NCBI RefSeq assembly: GCF_947496485.1
Contig: NZ_CANMCZ010000001.1
Coordinates: 1,731,596-1,795,595 of the forward strand
Source of the DNA: an uncultured Winogradskyella sp.
GTDB lineage: Bacteria; Bacteroidota; Bacteroidia; Flavobacteriales; Flavobacteriaceae
DNA: 64,000 bases
Direction: 5' to 3'
A program made the position numbers and the translations under genes. Each line of letters opens with the position of its first letter. Position 1 is the first letter of the stretch. This document shows, one piece after another, positions 10,042-19,225 of the stretch. The notes under the pieces are model-generated. The model was given only the letters and a program-made list of their open reading frames with translations. It had not been told where the DNA came from and made no database searches.

Positions 10042-10731
10042 ATGCTTTTAGAAATCTGTGCTAACTCATACCAATCTGCTAAAAATGCTCAAGAAGCAGG
10101 AGCACATCGTATTGAGTTATGTCAAGAATTATCGGTTGGTGGTTTAACACCATCTTATGGCTTATTGAAACAAGTGACTAGAGATTTAAAGATTCCCGTT
10201 TTTGTATTAATAAGACCAAGAGGTGGGAATTTTGCATACTCAAATGATGAATTTGAGATTATGAAACAAGATATTCAACTTTGTAAAGACATAGGTTGTC
10301 ATGGTATTGTTTCTGGAGTTCTAAATGAAGATAAAACAATTGATCTAGAGAGAACGCAACAACTGGTAAAATTGTCAAGACCTTTAGCATTTACATTTCA
10401 TCGTGCGTTTGATGAGGTTGTAAATCTGAAAGAAGCTTTAGAGCAATTAATCGAAATGGGAGTTGAGCGTGTTTTGACTTCTGGACAAGAACAATCAGCA
10501 GAATTGGGAATAAAGCTATTGCAAGAGCTTAATGCATTGTCAAAAGAAAGAATTACAATATTGGCTGGAGGTGGAATTTCATCAGAAAATGCAGTTAAAT
10601 TTAAAGCTATAGGTCTAAAAGAAATCCATGCTTCTGCATCTTCGAATATTGTAGAAGACAAAACAATATTTTCAAAACCCTTAACTTACTCTGATTCACA
10701 AAAAATTAAAGCTATTTTAGATGCGATATAG
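10042..10731 (+). CDS. cutC: CutC family TIM-barrel protein
   Basis: A 229-residue protein matching CutC along its length: LLEICANS at the start, GAHRIELCQELSVGGLTPS, VLIRPRGGNFAYS, FTFHRAFD and RVLTSGQ. The name comes from an E. coli copper phenotype that was later attributed to a small RNA in that locus (from memory), so the biochemical role is not settled. Three starts are possible: TTG at 10003, ATG at 10027 inside the upstream repeat, and ATG at 10042. I prefer 10042 because homologues begin directly with the LLEIC strand. It lies between GH20 and GH2 and overlaps the latter, which suggests a job in glycan use. Confidence 0.85.
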   Translation: MLLEICANSYQSAKNAQEAGAHRIELCQELSVGGLTPSYGLLKQVTRDLKIPVFVLIRPRGGNFAYSNDEFEIMKQDIQLCKDIGCHGIVSGVLNEDKTIDLERTQQLVKLSRPLAFTFHRAFDEVVNLKEALEQLIEMGVERVLTSGQEQSAELGIKLLQELNALSKERITILAGGGISSENAVKFKAIGLKEIHASASSNIVEDKTIFSKPLTYSDSQKIKAILDAI

Positions 10732-13189
10732 CCATGTTTTATTGATTTTAATTTGTTTTAGCTGCCAGCCAAAGCATGATGTTCCTATTAACATTGAGAT
10801 TGATAGCAATTGGCAATTCAAAAAAGTAACAGATTCTATATGGCGTTCAGCAATAGTTCCAGGAAATGTGTTTTCAGATTTATTAGACCATCAAATTATA
10901 GAGGATCCGTTTATTGGTAATAATGAAGAAAAAGTACAGTGGGTATCTGAAACCGACTGGGAATACAAAACAACATTTTCAATAGATAAAGAAACACTCC
11001 AAAAGAAAAACTTAGAATTGAATTTTGAAGATTTAGATACCTATGCTTCTGTTTATTTAAATGATAGCTTAATCCTAAAAACAAATAATGCATTTCGAGA
11101 ATGGAAAACAGATATAAAATCCCTTTTGAAACCAGAAAATGAACTCAGAATTCTTTTCGAATCCACTTCAAAATATGAAGAGATTGAAAAAGAAAAACTG
11201 CCCTACGAGTTACCAGAAAGTAACCGCATCTTCACAAGAAAAGCCCAATTTCAATATGGTTGGGATTGGGGACCAAAGTTAAATACTAGTGGGATTTTGA
11301 GGCCGATTAAGTTGTTGGCTTGGAATGATTATAAAATTGAGGATATCAATATTCGATTAATTAATCAAAATGACTCAATAGCTAATCTTGTTGCAGATAT
11401 AGATGTTAATTCGAAATTAAAAGACAAAGTTTATTTTGAAATATTTGTAAATGATAACCTAAAAGCAGTATATGGTGTAAGACCAGAAAAGCAAGATTAT
11501 GCTTTATCGTTTATTATTCAAAATCCCAAAAAATGGTGGCCACACAATCTAGGTGAACCTTATTTATACGATATAAAAGTTGTTGTAAAAGAAGACGATA
11601 AAATTTTAGACAGTATTTCTGTTAAAAAAGGATTACGAACCATAGAATTAGTTACAGATAAAGATAGGTTTGGCGAATCCTTTTATTTCAAAGTCAACGA
11701 TGTACCAGTTTATGCCAAAGGAGCGAATTATATTCCGCAAAACAGTTTCCAAAGCGAAGTTTCAGATGCACATTATGAAAAACTATTAAACGACGTCGTC
11801 GCTGCCAACATGAATATGCTTAGAGTTTGGGGAGGTGGTATTTACGAAAATGATATTTTCTATGATTTATGCGATGAAAAAGGGATTCTGGTTTGGCAAG
11901 ATTTTATGTTTGCTTGCGCAATGTATCCAGGTGACAAAGACTTTTTAGAGAATGTACAACAAGAAGCTATTGATAATGTAAAGCAACTTAGAAATCATGC
12001 TTCAATTGCATTGTGGTGTGGTAATAATGAAAACTCAGAAGGTTGGCATCGTTGGGGCTGGCAAGCAGATAGAAGTGAGGAAGAAAAAGATGAGATATGG
12101 AGTAATTATCTAAAAGTTTTCGATTCTCTCTTACCGAATACGGTTTCAAGTTTAACAGATACAGACTACTGGGAAAGTTCTCCAAAATACGGCAGAGGAA
12201 ATTCTAAATATAAGACAGAAGGAGATGCTCATGATTGGTGGATTTGGCATGATGGACATCCGTTTGAACATCTAGAAGAAAACGTGCCACGTTTTATGAG
12301 TGAGTTTGGATTTCAGTCCTTTCCCAGTTATGAGACGATTCGTTATATTAATCAGATTGATTCTATAGAAATAGCTTCAGAAGGTTTTAAAAATCATCAA
12401 AAGCATTCAAGAGGGTTTCAAATTATTGAAGACTATATGCAACGTGATTTTCCTGTTCCAGAAAATCCTGAAGATTATGTGTATATGAGTCAGCTATTGC
12501 AAGCCTATGGGATTATAAAAGGCATTGAAGCCCAAAGAAGAGCTAAACCCTATAATATGGGGACATTATTTTGGCAACTCAACGATTGCTGGCCTGCAGT
12601 TTCTTGGAGTAGCATCGATTATTTTGGAAATTGGAAAGCCTTGCATTACAAAGCAAAGCATAGTTATAAAAATGTTTTAATTTCTTCAATTGTAGATGAA
12701 GATGTCTTAAGAACATTTGCAGTTAATGACGAATTGAATGAAGTTCCTTTAAATTTAGAATTTAAAATTATCGATTTTGACGGTCAAACGATTTGGAATG
12801 ATATAGTCACTGATGTTTTAGATGCAAATGAGAGCAAACTCATTTTTGCTTTTAACTTAAGTGATTTAAGCATAGAAAAAAGATCTTCAGTTTTAGTTAT
12901 ATCAGAAGGAGTAAAAAGGTCATTACATTATTTTTCTAAACCTAAATATTTAAAACTGAAAGAAGACGATATTCAAAAGGAAGTCACTAAAACAGGTTAT
13001 GGTTTTAGAATTAAATTATCGAGTCAAACACTTCAAAAAGACATCTTCCTTTTTACAAAAGAGAAAGGTCATTTCTCTGATAATTTTTTTGATATTCTTC
13101 CAAATGAAACAGTAATAATTGATTTTGAAACAGAAGTAGAAAACCTTAATGATTTGCAATTAAAAACCTTTAACAGTTTCATAAGATAA
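10721..13189 (+). CDS. GH2 beta-mannosidase lipoprotein
   Basis: Cleaves the beta-mannose linked to the chitobiose core of N-glycans. The 822-residue protein has the GH2 order: sugar-binding jelly roll, immunoglobulin-like domain, TIM barrel, then C-terminal beta domains. The acid/base is in WCGNNE (E437) and the nucleophile in MSEFGFQ (E528). Other beta-mannosidase marks are QFQYGWDWGPKL, NMLRVWGGGIYE and FWQLNDCWPAVSW. The signal peptide ends at FSC near residue 15, which suggests a lipoprotein. It overlaps cutC by 11 bp, so the two are translationally coupled. Confidence 0.93.
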   Translation: MRYSHVLLILICFSCQPKHDVPINIEIDSNWQFKKVTDSIWRSAIVPGNVFSDLLDHQIIEDPFIGNNEEKVQWVSETDWEYKTTFSIDKETLQKKNLELNFEDLDTYASVYLNDSLILKTNNAFREWKTDIKSLLKPENELRILFESTSKYEEIEKEKLPYELPESNRIFTRKAQFQYGWDWGPKLNTSGILRPIKLLAWNDYKIEDINIRLINQNDSIANLVADIDVNSKLKDKVYFEIFVNDNLKAVYGVRPEKQDYALSFIIQNPKKWWPHNLGEPYLYDIKVVVKEDDKILDSISVKKGLRTIELVTDKDRFGESFYFKVNDVPVYAKGANYIPQNSFQSEVSDAHYEKLLNDVVAANMNMLRVWGGGIYENDIFYDLCDEKGILVWQDFMFACAMYPGDKDFLENVQQEAIDNVKQLRNHASIALWCGNNENSEGWHRWGWQADRSEEEKDEIWSNYLKVFDSLLPNTVSSLTDTDYWESSPKYGRGNSKYKTEGDAHDWWIWHDGHPFEHLEENVPRFMSEFGFQSFPSYETIRYINQIDSIEIASEGFKNHQKHSRGFQIIEDYMQRDFPVPENPEDYVYMSQLLQAYGIIKGIEAQRRAKPYNMGTLFWQLNDCWPAVSWSSIDYFGNWKALHYKAKHSYKNVLISSIVDEDVLRTFAVNDELNEVPLNLEFKIIDFDGQTIWNDIVTDVLDANESKLIFAFNLSDLSIEKRSSVLVISEGVKRSLHYFSKPKYLKLKEDDIQKEVTKTGYGFRIKLSSQTLQKDIFLFTKEKGHFSDNFFDILPNETVIIDFETEVENLNDLQLKTFNSFIR

Positions 13190-13206
13190 GTACAAAGGCT
13201 TATTAT

Positions 13207-13214
13207 TAAATTTG
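13207..13214 (+). promoter_or_regulatory. Bacteroidota-type -7 element (TAAATTTG)
   Basis: TAAATTTG matches the TAnnTTTG consensus of the main Bacteroidota sigma factor. It ends only 5 bp before the metallophosphoesterase ATG, so transcription would begin at or next to the start codon, giving a leaderless or nearly leaderless mRNA. Confidence 0.5.
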
Positions 13215-13219
13215 CATTT

Positions 13220-14449
13220 ATGATACGTTGGATTGTTTTTATAATTATTTTTATTTTATTGACTTTTTATGGTTTTCAAGCTATAAAAACAGTAACAAAA
13301 TACAGTTGGATTCATTACTTATATATTGCTATAGCAATTATTATTGCTGGTAATTTTATTTATCAATTTACAGGTGCATCAGAAGGAAGAGTTCTTAGTC
13401 CAATTAAAAGTTATGCTTTTGGTTTTGTATTATCTTTTATGGTACTTAACTTAGTTTCAACATCTGTACTTTTTCTTGAAGACATTATACGTGGTGTTTT
13501 TGGACTTTATGATAAGTTTATAGCAAAGCGTGAAGTATTTTATTTTCCAGAAAGACGAAAATTTGTGAGTCAAATAGCTTTAGGTATAGCGGCAATTCCC
13601 TTTGCATCGTTGCTTTATGGAATGTATAGAGGGAAATACAATTTTAGAGTTTTAAACTATACACTACATTTCGAAGATTTACCAAATGCATTTGATGGTT
13701 ATAGAATTACTCAGATAAGTGATATTCACTCAGGAAGTTTTGACAATAAAGCCAAAATTGAATATGCAATTGATTTAATAAATGAGCAAGAATCTGATCT
13801 CTTATTATTTACAGGTGATATGGTGAATAATAAGGCTTCAGAGATGTTGCCTTGGAAAGAAAGTTTTGGAAGATTGAAAGCCGTTGATGGTAAATATTCA
13901 GTTTTAGGGAATCATGATTATGGTGATTACGTAGATTGGGATTCACCTAAAGAAAAAGAACAAAATCTTGAAGATTTAAAAACCATACAAAAGGAAATTG
14001 GCTTTGATCTCCTATTAAATGAAAGTAGATTTCTTAAAAAAAACGGTGAACGTTTAGCTTTAGTTGGTGTTGAAAATTGGGGGAAAGGTGGTTTTAAAAA
14101 AGCAGGCGATCTAAAAAAAGCTTCACAGCATATAGAAGCAGATGATTTTAAAATATTAATGAGTCACGATCCAAGTCATTGGGACGAAGAAGTTGTTAAT
14201 GATGCTTACCATTATCATTTAACTTTAAGTGGCCACACACATGGGATGCAGTTCGGTATCGAAATTCCCGGTTGGATAAAATGGAGTCCTGTAAAATGGA
14301 GATACAAACATTGGGCAGGAATTTATGAAAACTTAGGGCAATACATTAATGTTAATCGAGGTTTTGGGTATTTAGGTTATCCTGGTAGAGTAGGTATATG
14401 GCCAGAAATAACTGTTATAGAACTCAAAAAAGGTAAGAAGGAAGCTTAA
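13220..14449 (+). CDS. Membrane metallophosphoesterase
   Basis: A 409-residue calcineurin-type phosphoesterase with four hydrophobic segments in the first about 140 residues (three consecutive, then one at LGIAAIPFASLLYG), followed by the catalytic domain. The five metal-binding blocks are present: SDIHSG, TGDMVNN, LGNHDYG, a His in MSHDPSHW and LSGHTHG. Related membrane-bound proteins act on phospholipid or nucleotide-lipid phosphates (YkuE-like), but the substrate is not known. It follows GH2 by 30 bp but has its own promoter-like element, so it is probably not part of the glycan set. Confidence 0.85.
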   Translation: MIRWIVFIIIFILLTFYGFQAIKTVTKYSWIHYLYIAIAIIIAGNFIYQFTGASEGRVLSPIKSYAFGFVLSFMVLNLVSTSVLFLEDIIRGVFGLYDKFIAKREVFYFPERRKFVSQIALGIAAIPFASLLYGMYRGKYNFRVLNYTLHFEDLPNAFDGYRITQISDIHSGSFDNKAKIEYAIDLINEQESDLLLFTGDMVNNKASEMLPWKESFGRLKAVDGKYSVLGNHDYGDYVDWDSPKEKEQNLEDLKTIQKEIGFDLLLNESRFLKKNGERLALVGVENWGKGGFKKAGDLKKASQHIEADDFKILMSHDPSHWDEEVVNDAYHYHLTLSGHTHGMQFGIEIPGWIKWSPVKWRYKHWAGIYENLGQYINVNRGFGYLGYPGRVGIWPEITVIELKKGKKEA

Positions 14450-14558
14450 TTACATATAATTGCGTATTTTTATGTTGCTCATAAAGAACTGACTAGAGGA
14501 TTTATTATTGAATCCTTTATGTAGTTTGTATAGCACGTTGCACTTAAAACTATAACGT

Positions 14559-14855
14559 ATGTCAAAATTTGGGGAATTAATAGATGTGGATATTCCGGTG
14601 CTATTAGACTTCTATACAGAATGGAATGATCAATCTGTTGCAATGCATCCTATACTTAGAGATGTAGCGGCTGCTCTAGGTGATAAAGCAAAAATTATAA
14701 AAATTGATGTAGATAAAAATAAGGAGTTAGCAGAAGCACTCCGTGTTAAAGAATTGCCTACATTGATTATCTATAAAAACGGTGAAATGAAGTGGCGACA
14801 TAGTGGAGAGCAAGATGCCAATGCTCTTATAGGTATTATCCAAGAGTATGCTTAA
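14559..14855 (+). CDS. Thioredoxin-like protein without active-site cysteines
   Basis: A 98-residue thioredoxin fold: LLDFYTEWNDQSVAMHPILRD, then IIKIDVDKNKELAEALRVKELPTLIIYKNGE with the cis-Pro of KELPT in place. The usual WCGPC is replaced by WNDQS, and the protein has no cysteine at all, so it cannot do disulfide exchange. It may serve as a binding or chaperone-type protein. It overlaps the convergent deacetylase gene by 4 bp. The 109 bp upstream contain a small inverted repeat (AGGATT...AATCCT) but no clear promoter. Confidence 0.8.
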   Translation: MSKFGELIDVDIPVLLDFYTEWNDQSVAMHPILRDVAAALGDKAKIIKIDVDKNKELAEALRVKELPTLIIYKNGEMKWRHSGEQDANALIGIIQEYA

Positions 14856-15526
14856 ATTTCTTTTATGGCTCTGAATTTGAAACCTTTTTCAGTATAATAT
14901 TCTAAAACTTTTGGGAGCACATATTTTAAATTTCGCGAAGCTTTCATGCTATCATGAAATACAATAATACTTCCTTTCTTTGTTGCCGAAATTACATTTT
15001 TAAAACAGGTTTCTTCACGTATAGATTTATCCCAATCATAAGATAATACGTCCCATAAAATAATTCTATAACCTAATTCTAGTAATTTTTTACTTTGTTT
15101 GTTTTTAAACTTGCCATAGGGAGGTCTAAAAAGTTTCAAAGACTCTGAATCGTATTTGTCTATAAACTTTGAATTTTGAACTTGAAAGTTTATGACTGAA
15201 TCTGAAAGTTCAACATTACCTACATACATTTTGGTTTTCGTTTTCCAACCTTTTAAATGATTATAGGTGTGATTGCCAATGGAGTGATTATCGTCTAAAA
15301 TATTCTGAAATATCTCAGGGTATTTTTCAATATTATTACCAATACAAAAAAAAGTAGCTTTGGCGTTGTATTTTTTTAAAGTTTGAAGCACCCAATCTGT
15401 AATTTCTGGAGTAGGGCCATCATCAAAAGTGAGATACAATTCTTTAGCATTAGTGTTGATATTCCAGATAAAATTTGGGAACAATGTTTTTACAAAGTCT
15501 GGTGTTTTAGCTGGAATAATCTTCAT
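14852..15526 (-). CDS. Polysaccharide deacetylase (NodB homology) family protein
   Basis: A 224-residue carbohydrate esterase family 4 domain. It has the metal-binding and catalytic blocks LTFDDGPTPE, HSIGNHTYNH and RPPYGKFKN, a catalytic-type WDVLSYDWD and a final FHDS. These enzymes remove N- or O-acetyl groups from peptidoglycan or surface polysaccharide. No clear signal peptide is present, so the cellular side is uncertain. It starts 6 bp after the DUF2723 gene on the same strand and is probably co-transcribed with it, which suggests a joint role in cell-envelope glycans. Confidence 0.87.
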   Translation of the reverse strand: MKIIPAKTPDFVKTLFPNFIWNINTNAKELYLTFDDGPTPEITDWVLQTLKKYNAKATFFCIGNNIEKYPEIFQNILDDNHSIGNHTYNHLKGWKTKTKMYVGNVELSDSVINFQVQNSKFIDKYDSESLKLFRPPYGKFKNKQSKKLLELGYRIILWDVLSYDWDKSIREETCFKNVISATKKGSIIVFHDSMKASRNLKYVLPKVLEYYTEKGFKFRAIKEI

Positions 15527-15532
15527 GCCAAT

Positions 15533-18500
15533 TTACTCTTCAGGTGAAACATTTTTAATAGTATCATTAACTGTAGTGTTTAAATCAATATCGTCTGGTA
15601 TCTCTGGTAAATCATCCTCACTGTAGCGATTCATCAATTCATCAAAAAGACTTAAATAACTATTAAATTTTTTGGTTTCTTCTAAAGCAAATTCTTTGTC
15701 ATTATATACTACTAAAATATCTACTAAGGCTCTGTAGCGTTGAATATCTAAGTAAATTTCTTCACCAACTTTTTTCTCTTGATTATCTAATGTTAGACCA
15801 CTGTAATAAACTAAGTTTTCTTGATATATTTTAGCGACATCCTTAAATAACGCTCGTCCTTTTTCAATATTTCCTATTTCGTAATAGGCACTTATATAAG
15901 GTTCTAACAACTGATGAAAACCAAATTTATCCACTGGCATTTTTTCCATGGCGATGTCGGCGATATCTTCAGCCTTATCTAATTTATCTTCATTAATGAG
16001 TTGCTCAATTAAACGTGCTAAATTACCTCTGTATGTAATTCCGTTTCTCCTCGTTTCTATATCGTAATAGATGTCATCACCACTTCCTCCCCATTCCCAG
16101 TTTTTCACCATGTCATACATTAAATCTGGGTCTACTCTACCCATGTCATAAGGATTAGCTTTGCTGACAGGCGTTTTTATTGGTACAAGTTTATAGCACA
16201 TACCGTCTAGTTGTAAATAATCTTTAAGCCAGATATAGTCCTCATCACTAAAAGCACCACCAGTAAAGTATATAGGTCTTTCCCAATTATTATTAGCAAT
16301 AATATCTAGCATTAGGAGTCTGTGTTTGTAGATGTAGCTACTTCCAATTCTTGCATATAAATTGTCTTCTATTTTATCGGCATCTTTTGGACTTACGATT
16401 CCGTTTTTAAGGACCACTTCTTTGTTAACAGGAATGCTAATATTCCGAGTAGGAAAGTAATTTGCCTTTAAAATGTGTTTAGGATAGCCTTTAGGATCTT
16501 CTCCTTGAGTTTCAATAACATATTTGAATTTAGTATTCGGTTTTTCACTAGATACAAAATCCATAAATGATTTAATATCTAAAGTGTCTTTAGCAATTCT
16601 CTCGTTTATTTCGCGATAAATAGTAATATCTCTTGTACCAGCTCTATACTGCTTGTGAGTTAATTGTGAAGGAATAGGATCACTGCTGTAAGCCTTACGT
16701 TTCATTTGATCGATGTACCAATCTGTTTGAAATAAACTAGTATTGACCACACGTACATCTGTACGAACGCCTTCAATTTCTTGTAAATACCATAAAGGGA
16801 ATGAATCATTATCTCCAATAGTAAAAAGTATAGCATTTGGTGCACAAGATTCTAAATACTTGCGCGCCATAGCATTGGCTGTATATTTTCCAGAACGATC
16901 ATGGTCATCCCAATTGTTAGCCGCTAAAATTCCCGGCACAATGATAATACAGGCCAAAGTAATTAAAGGAGCCAATAGTTTGGATTTGATATTAGATTTT
17001 AAAATATCATATATGGCATAAACACCAAAACCGATCCAAATGGCAAATACATAAAAAGAGCCTACAACTGAATAGTCGCGTTCTCGAGGTTCGAAAGGCC
17101 TTACATTAGTATAAAATTGAATGGCTATGCCAGTTAACAAGAAAAACACCAGTAATACCCAAAAACGTTTTTTATCTACATTAAGTAGAAAGAAGAAGCC
17201 AACAAGACCTAAAAGTAATGGTAAAAAGTAATAGGTATTACGTGCTTTGTTTTCTAAAACTTCAGTAGGAAGATTGTCCTGAGACAAGCCAAGGTGTATT
17301 TCATCAAGAAAGTTAATTCCAGAAATCCAATTCCCATTAAAATCGTCATATTTACCTTGAATGTCATTTTGCCTACCAGTAAAATTCCACATGAAGTATC
17401 TCCAGTACATATAACCAAATTGGTATTGAAACATATAGGTCACATTATCTACAAACGATGGCTTTTCAACAACTAAATATTGTTGCCCATAACGTTTTAG
17501 GAAGTTATTATAATCTTCATAATCTACTTCGCCTTGGGCAATTCCCATTTTAAAATCGTTAACAAGCTGATCAAAACGTCGCTTTTCACCAACAGCATAT
17601 TGACTAGCTTGTTCCTCAGTTAAACCAGCATTAAGAGCTTCGTTATAAGCACGAGTTTGTAGGTTAGGATCAACTTTAAAGTCAATTAAACCAGTAAACA
17701 TCATATAATTGTCTGCATGCTCGCTACTCCACATTCTCGGAAGTATAGAAGCATGTTCATGGTTGTAGTTTTGTTTACTACCTTCCCAATCATTTATTAC
17801 CACGTATTTGCCTAGTTCTTCATCTCGCTCATAATTCTTCTTGTCGTCAATAAAAGGCTCATCTTTATCTGCACCAGAATAAACTTCTGTAAACTGGGGC
17901 CCATAAAATAGATGAGTTTCGGGATATTGTTCTAAGTTATAGTATGCTAAAAGTTCTCGTGCATCAGAAGGATCATTTTCATTTATGATTACCTGAGCAT
18001 TAGCACGAATCGGAAGCATCATCCAGGACGAAAACCCGATAAAAATGAACATTAAACAAAGCACTAAAGTATTAGCATGTAACATGCCTTTCTTTCTGGT
18101 GAAATTCAAACCAAGGTAAAACAAGCCGATAACCAGTAAGCCAGTGATGATGGTTCCTGAGTTAAAAGGGAGTCCTATTGAATTTACAAAAAACACCTCT
18201 AAATAACCAAAGAGTGTTAAGGTTGAAGGTAGTAGAAGTTTAAATATAAAAAGTAAAATTGCAGCCGAAGCAATATTAGCAATTATAAAGTTCTTTATAG
18301 TTATAGTTTTATAATTTTTAAAATAGTAAATAAGTCCAATTGCTGGTATAGTTAATAGACCCATAAAGTGAACTCCAAATGATAATCCAATTACAAAAGC
18401 AATTAAGATTAACCAACGGTTACCTCTAGGTTTGTGCATATCTTGCTCCCAACGCAATGCTAAATAAAACATTATTGCCATTATCAAAGTAGCCATGGCG

Positions 18501-18943
18501 TAAACTTCAGTTTCAACGGCATTAAACCAAAAAGAATCTGTAAATGTAAATGCTAAACTTCCTACCAATGCGCTTCCTAAAATGGCATGACTTTTACTAG
18601 TGCTTGAGTCTTCTTTATATTTAACTAATTTTATAAGTAGTAGGCTGATAGTCCAAAACATGAAAAGAATGGTGAACGCACTTGCTACAGCACTCATCAA
18701 GTTCATAATCATTCCTATTTGTGACGGTTCTAAAGCAAATATTGAGAAAAAAGCACCCAACATCTGAAATAACGGTGCTCCCGGAGGATGCCCAACCTGT
18801 AATTTTGATGAAGTTAAAATATACTCACCAGCGTCCCAAAAACTAACTGTTGGCTCAATGGTTAGTGTATATACCGTAAATGCTACGGCAAAAACAAACC
18901 ATCCTAATATTGTATTCCACTTTTTAAAGTTAAAATCTGTCAT
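15533..18943 (-). CDS. DUF2723 membrane glycosyltransferase-like protein
   Basis: A 1136-residue protein with about a dozen membrane helices in the first about 700 residues, then a soluble C-terminal part. The start region (EPTVSFWDAGEYILTSSKLQVGHPPGAPLFQM) holds the DAGE and HPPGAP blocks that mark DUF2723, a Bacteroidota family related to protein O-mannosyltransferases (GT-C fold). The central FTIGDNDSFPLWYLQEIEGVRTDVRVVN is also family-typical. It probably transfers a lipid-linked sugar to exported proteins in the periplasm. The C-terminal region has helical-repeat character. The downstream deacetylase follows by 6 bp. Confidence 0.9.
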   Translation of the reverse strand: MTDFNFKKWNTILGWFVFAVAFTVYTLTIEPTVSFWDAGEYILTSSKLQVGHPPGAPLFQMLGAFFSIFALEPSQIGMIMNLMSAVASAFTILFMFWTISLLLIKLVKYKEDSSTSKSHAILGSALVGSLAFTFTDSFWFNAVETEVYAMATLIMAIMFYLALRWEQDMHKPRGNRWLILIAFVIGLSFGVHFMGLLTIPAIGLIYYFKNYKTITIKNFIIANIASAAILLFIFKLLLPSTLTLFGYLEVFFVNSIGLPFNSGTIITGLLVIGLFYLGLNFTRKKGMLHANTLVLCLMFIFIGFSSWMMLPIRANAQVIINENDPSDARELLAYYNLEQYPETHLFYGPQFTEVYSGADKDEPFIDDKKNYERDEELGKYVVINDWEGSKQNYNHEHASILPRMWSSEHADNYMMFTGLIDFKVDPNLQTRAYNEALNAGLTEEQASQYAVGEKRRFDQLVNDFKMGIAQGEVDYEDYNNFLKRYGQQYLVVEKPSFVDNVTYMFQYQFGYMYWRYFMWNFTGRQNDIQGKYDDFNGNWISGINFLDEIHLGLSQDNLPTEVLENKARNTYYFLPLLLGLVGFFFLLNVDKKRFWVLLVFFLLTGIAIQFYTNVRPFEPRERDYSVVGSFYVFAIWIGFGVYAIYDILKSNIKSKLLAPLITLACIIIVPGILAANNWDDHDRSGKYTANAMARKYLESCAPNAILFTIGDNDSFPLWYLQEIEGVRTDVRVVNTSLFQTDWYIDQMKRKAYSSDPIPSQLTHKQYRAGTRDITIYREINERIAKDTLDIKSFMDFVSSEKPNTKFKYVIETQGEDPKGYPKHILKANYFPTRNISIPVNKEVVLKNGIVSPKDADKIEDNLYARIGSSYIYKHRLLMLDIIANNNWERPIYFTGGAFSDEDYIWLKDYLQLDGMCYKLVPIKTPVSKANPYDMGRVDPDLMYDMVKNWEWGGSGDDIYYDIETRRNGITYRGNLARLIEQLINEDKLDKAEDIADIAMEKMPVDKFGFHQLLEPYISAYYEIGNIEKGRALFKDVAKIYQENLVYYSGLTLDNQEKKVGEEIYLDIQRYRALVDILVVYNDKEFALEETKKFNSYLSLFDELMNRYSEDDLPEIPDDIDLNTTVNDTIKNVSPEE

Positions 18944-19045
18944 GAAAACCTTGCTTATTAATGCAGGCGAATTTACTAATTATTATAGTAATGCCTAAGT
19001 TTTTAAGTTAACGTTAAGTATTTTAGATTATTTTTCTAGATTTTT

Positions 19046-19076
19046 TTTGTCCAAGTAAAACTTTGTCTTAAATTTG
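19046..19076 (+). promoter_or_regulatory. Promoter of tRNA-Gln
   Basis: A TTTG at 19046-19049 and TAAATTTG at 19069-19076 are separated by 19 bp, a good match to the Bacteroidota -33/-7 pattern. The tRNA starts 20 bp after the -7 element. Confidence 0.65.
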
Positions 19077-19095
19077 CACCCTCATTTTGAGTAAT

Positions 19096-19168
19096 TGGCC
19101 TATGGTGTAACTGGCAACACATTGGTTTTTGGTACCAAAGAGTCTAGGTTCGATCCCTAGTGGGCCAA
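19096..19168 (+). tRNA. tRNA-Gln (anticodon TTG)
   Basis: A 73-nt cloverleaf. The acceptor stem pairs TGGCCTA with TGGGCCA, including one G-U pair. The anticodon stem TTGGT/ACCAA encloses the loop TTTTGGT, which gives the anticodon TTG. The T arm is CTAGG-TTCGATC-CCTAG. The CCA end is not encoded. A terminator hairpin follows directly. Confidence 0.93.
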
Positions 19169-19172
19169 CGAA

Positions 19173-19206
19173 AAAAAATCCTAATCAGTTCTGATTAGGA
19201 TTTTTT
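19173..19206. terminator. Bidirectional rho-independent terminator
   Basis: TCCTAATCAG (19179-19188) pairs with CTGATTAGGA (19191-19200), extended by an A run on the left and a T run on the right. It ends the tRNA-Gln transcript and can also end the convergent universal stress protein transcript. Confidence 0.85.
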
Positions 19207-19225
19207 CATTTTATACTTACCAATT

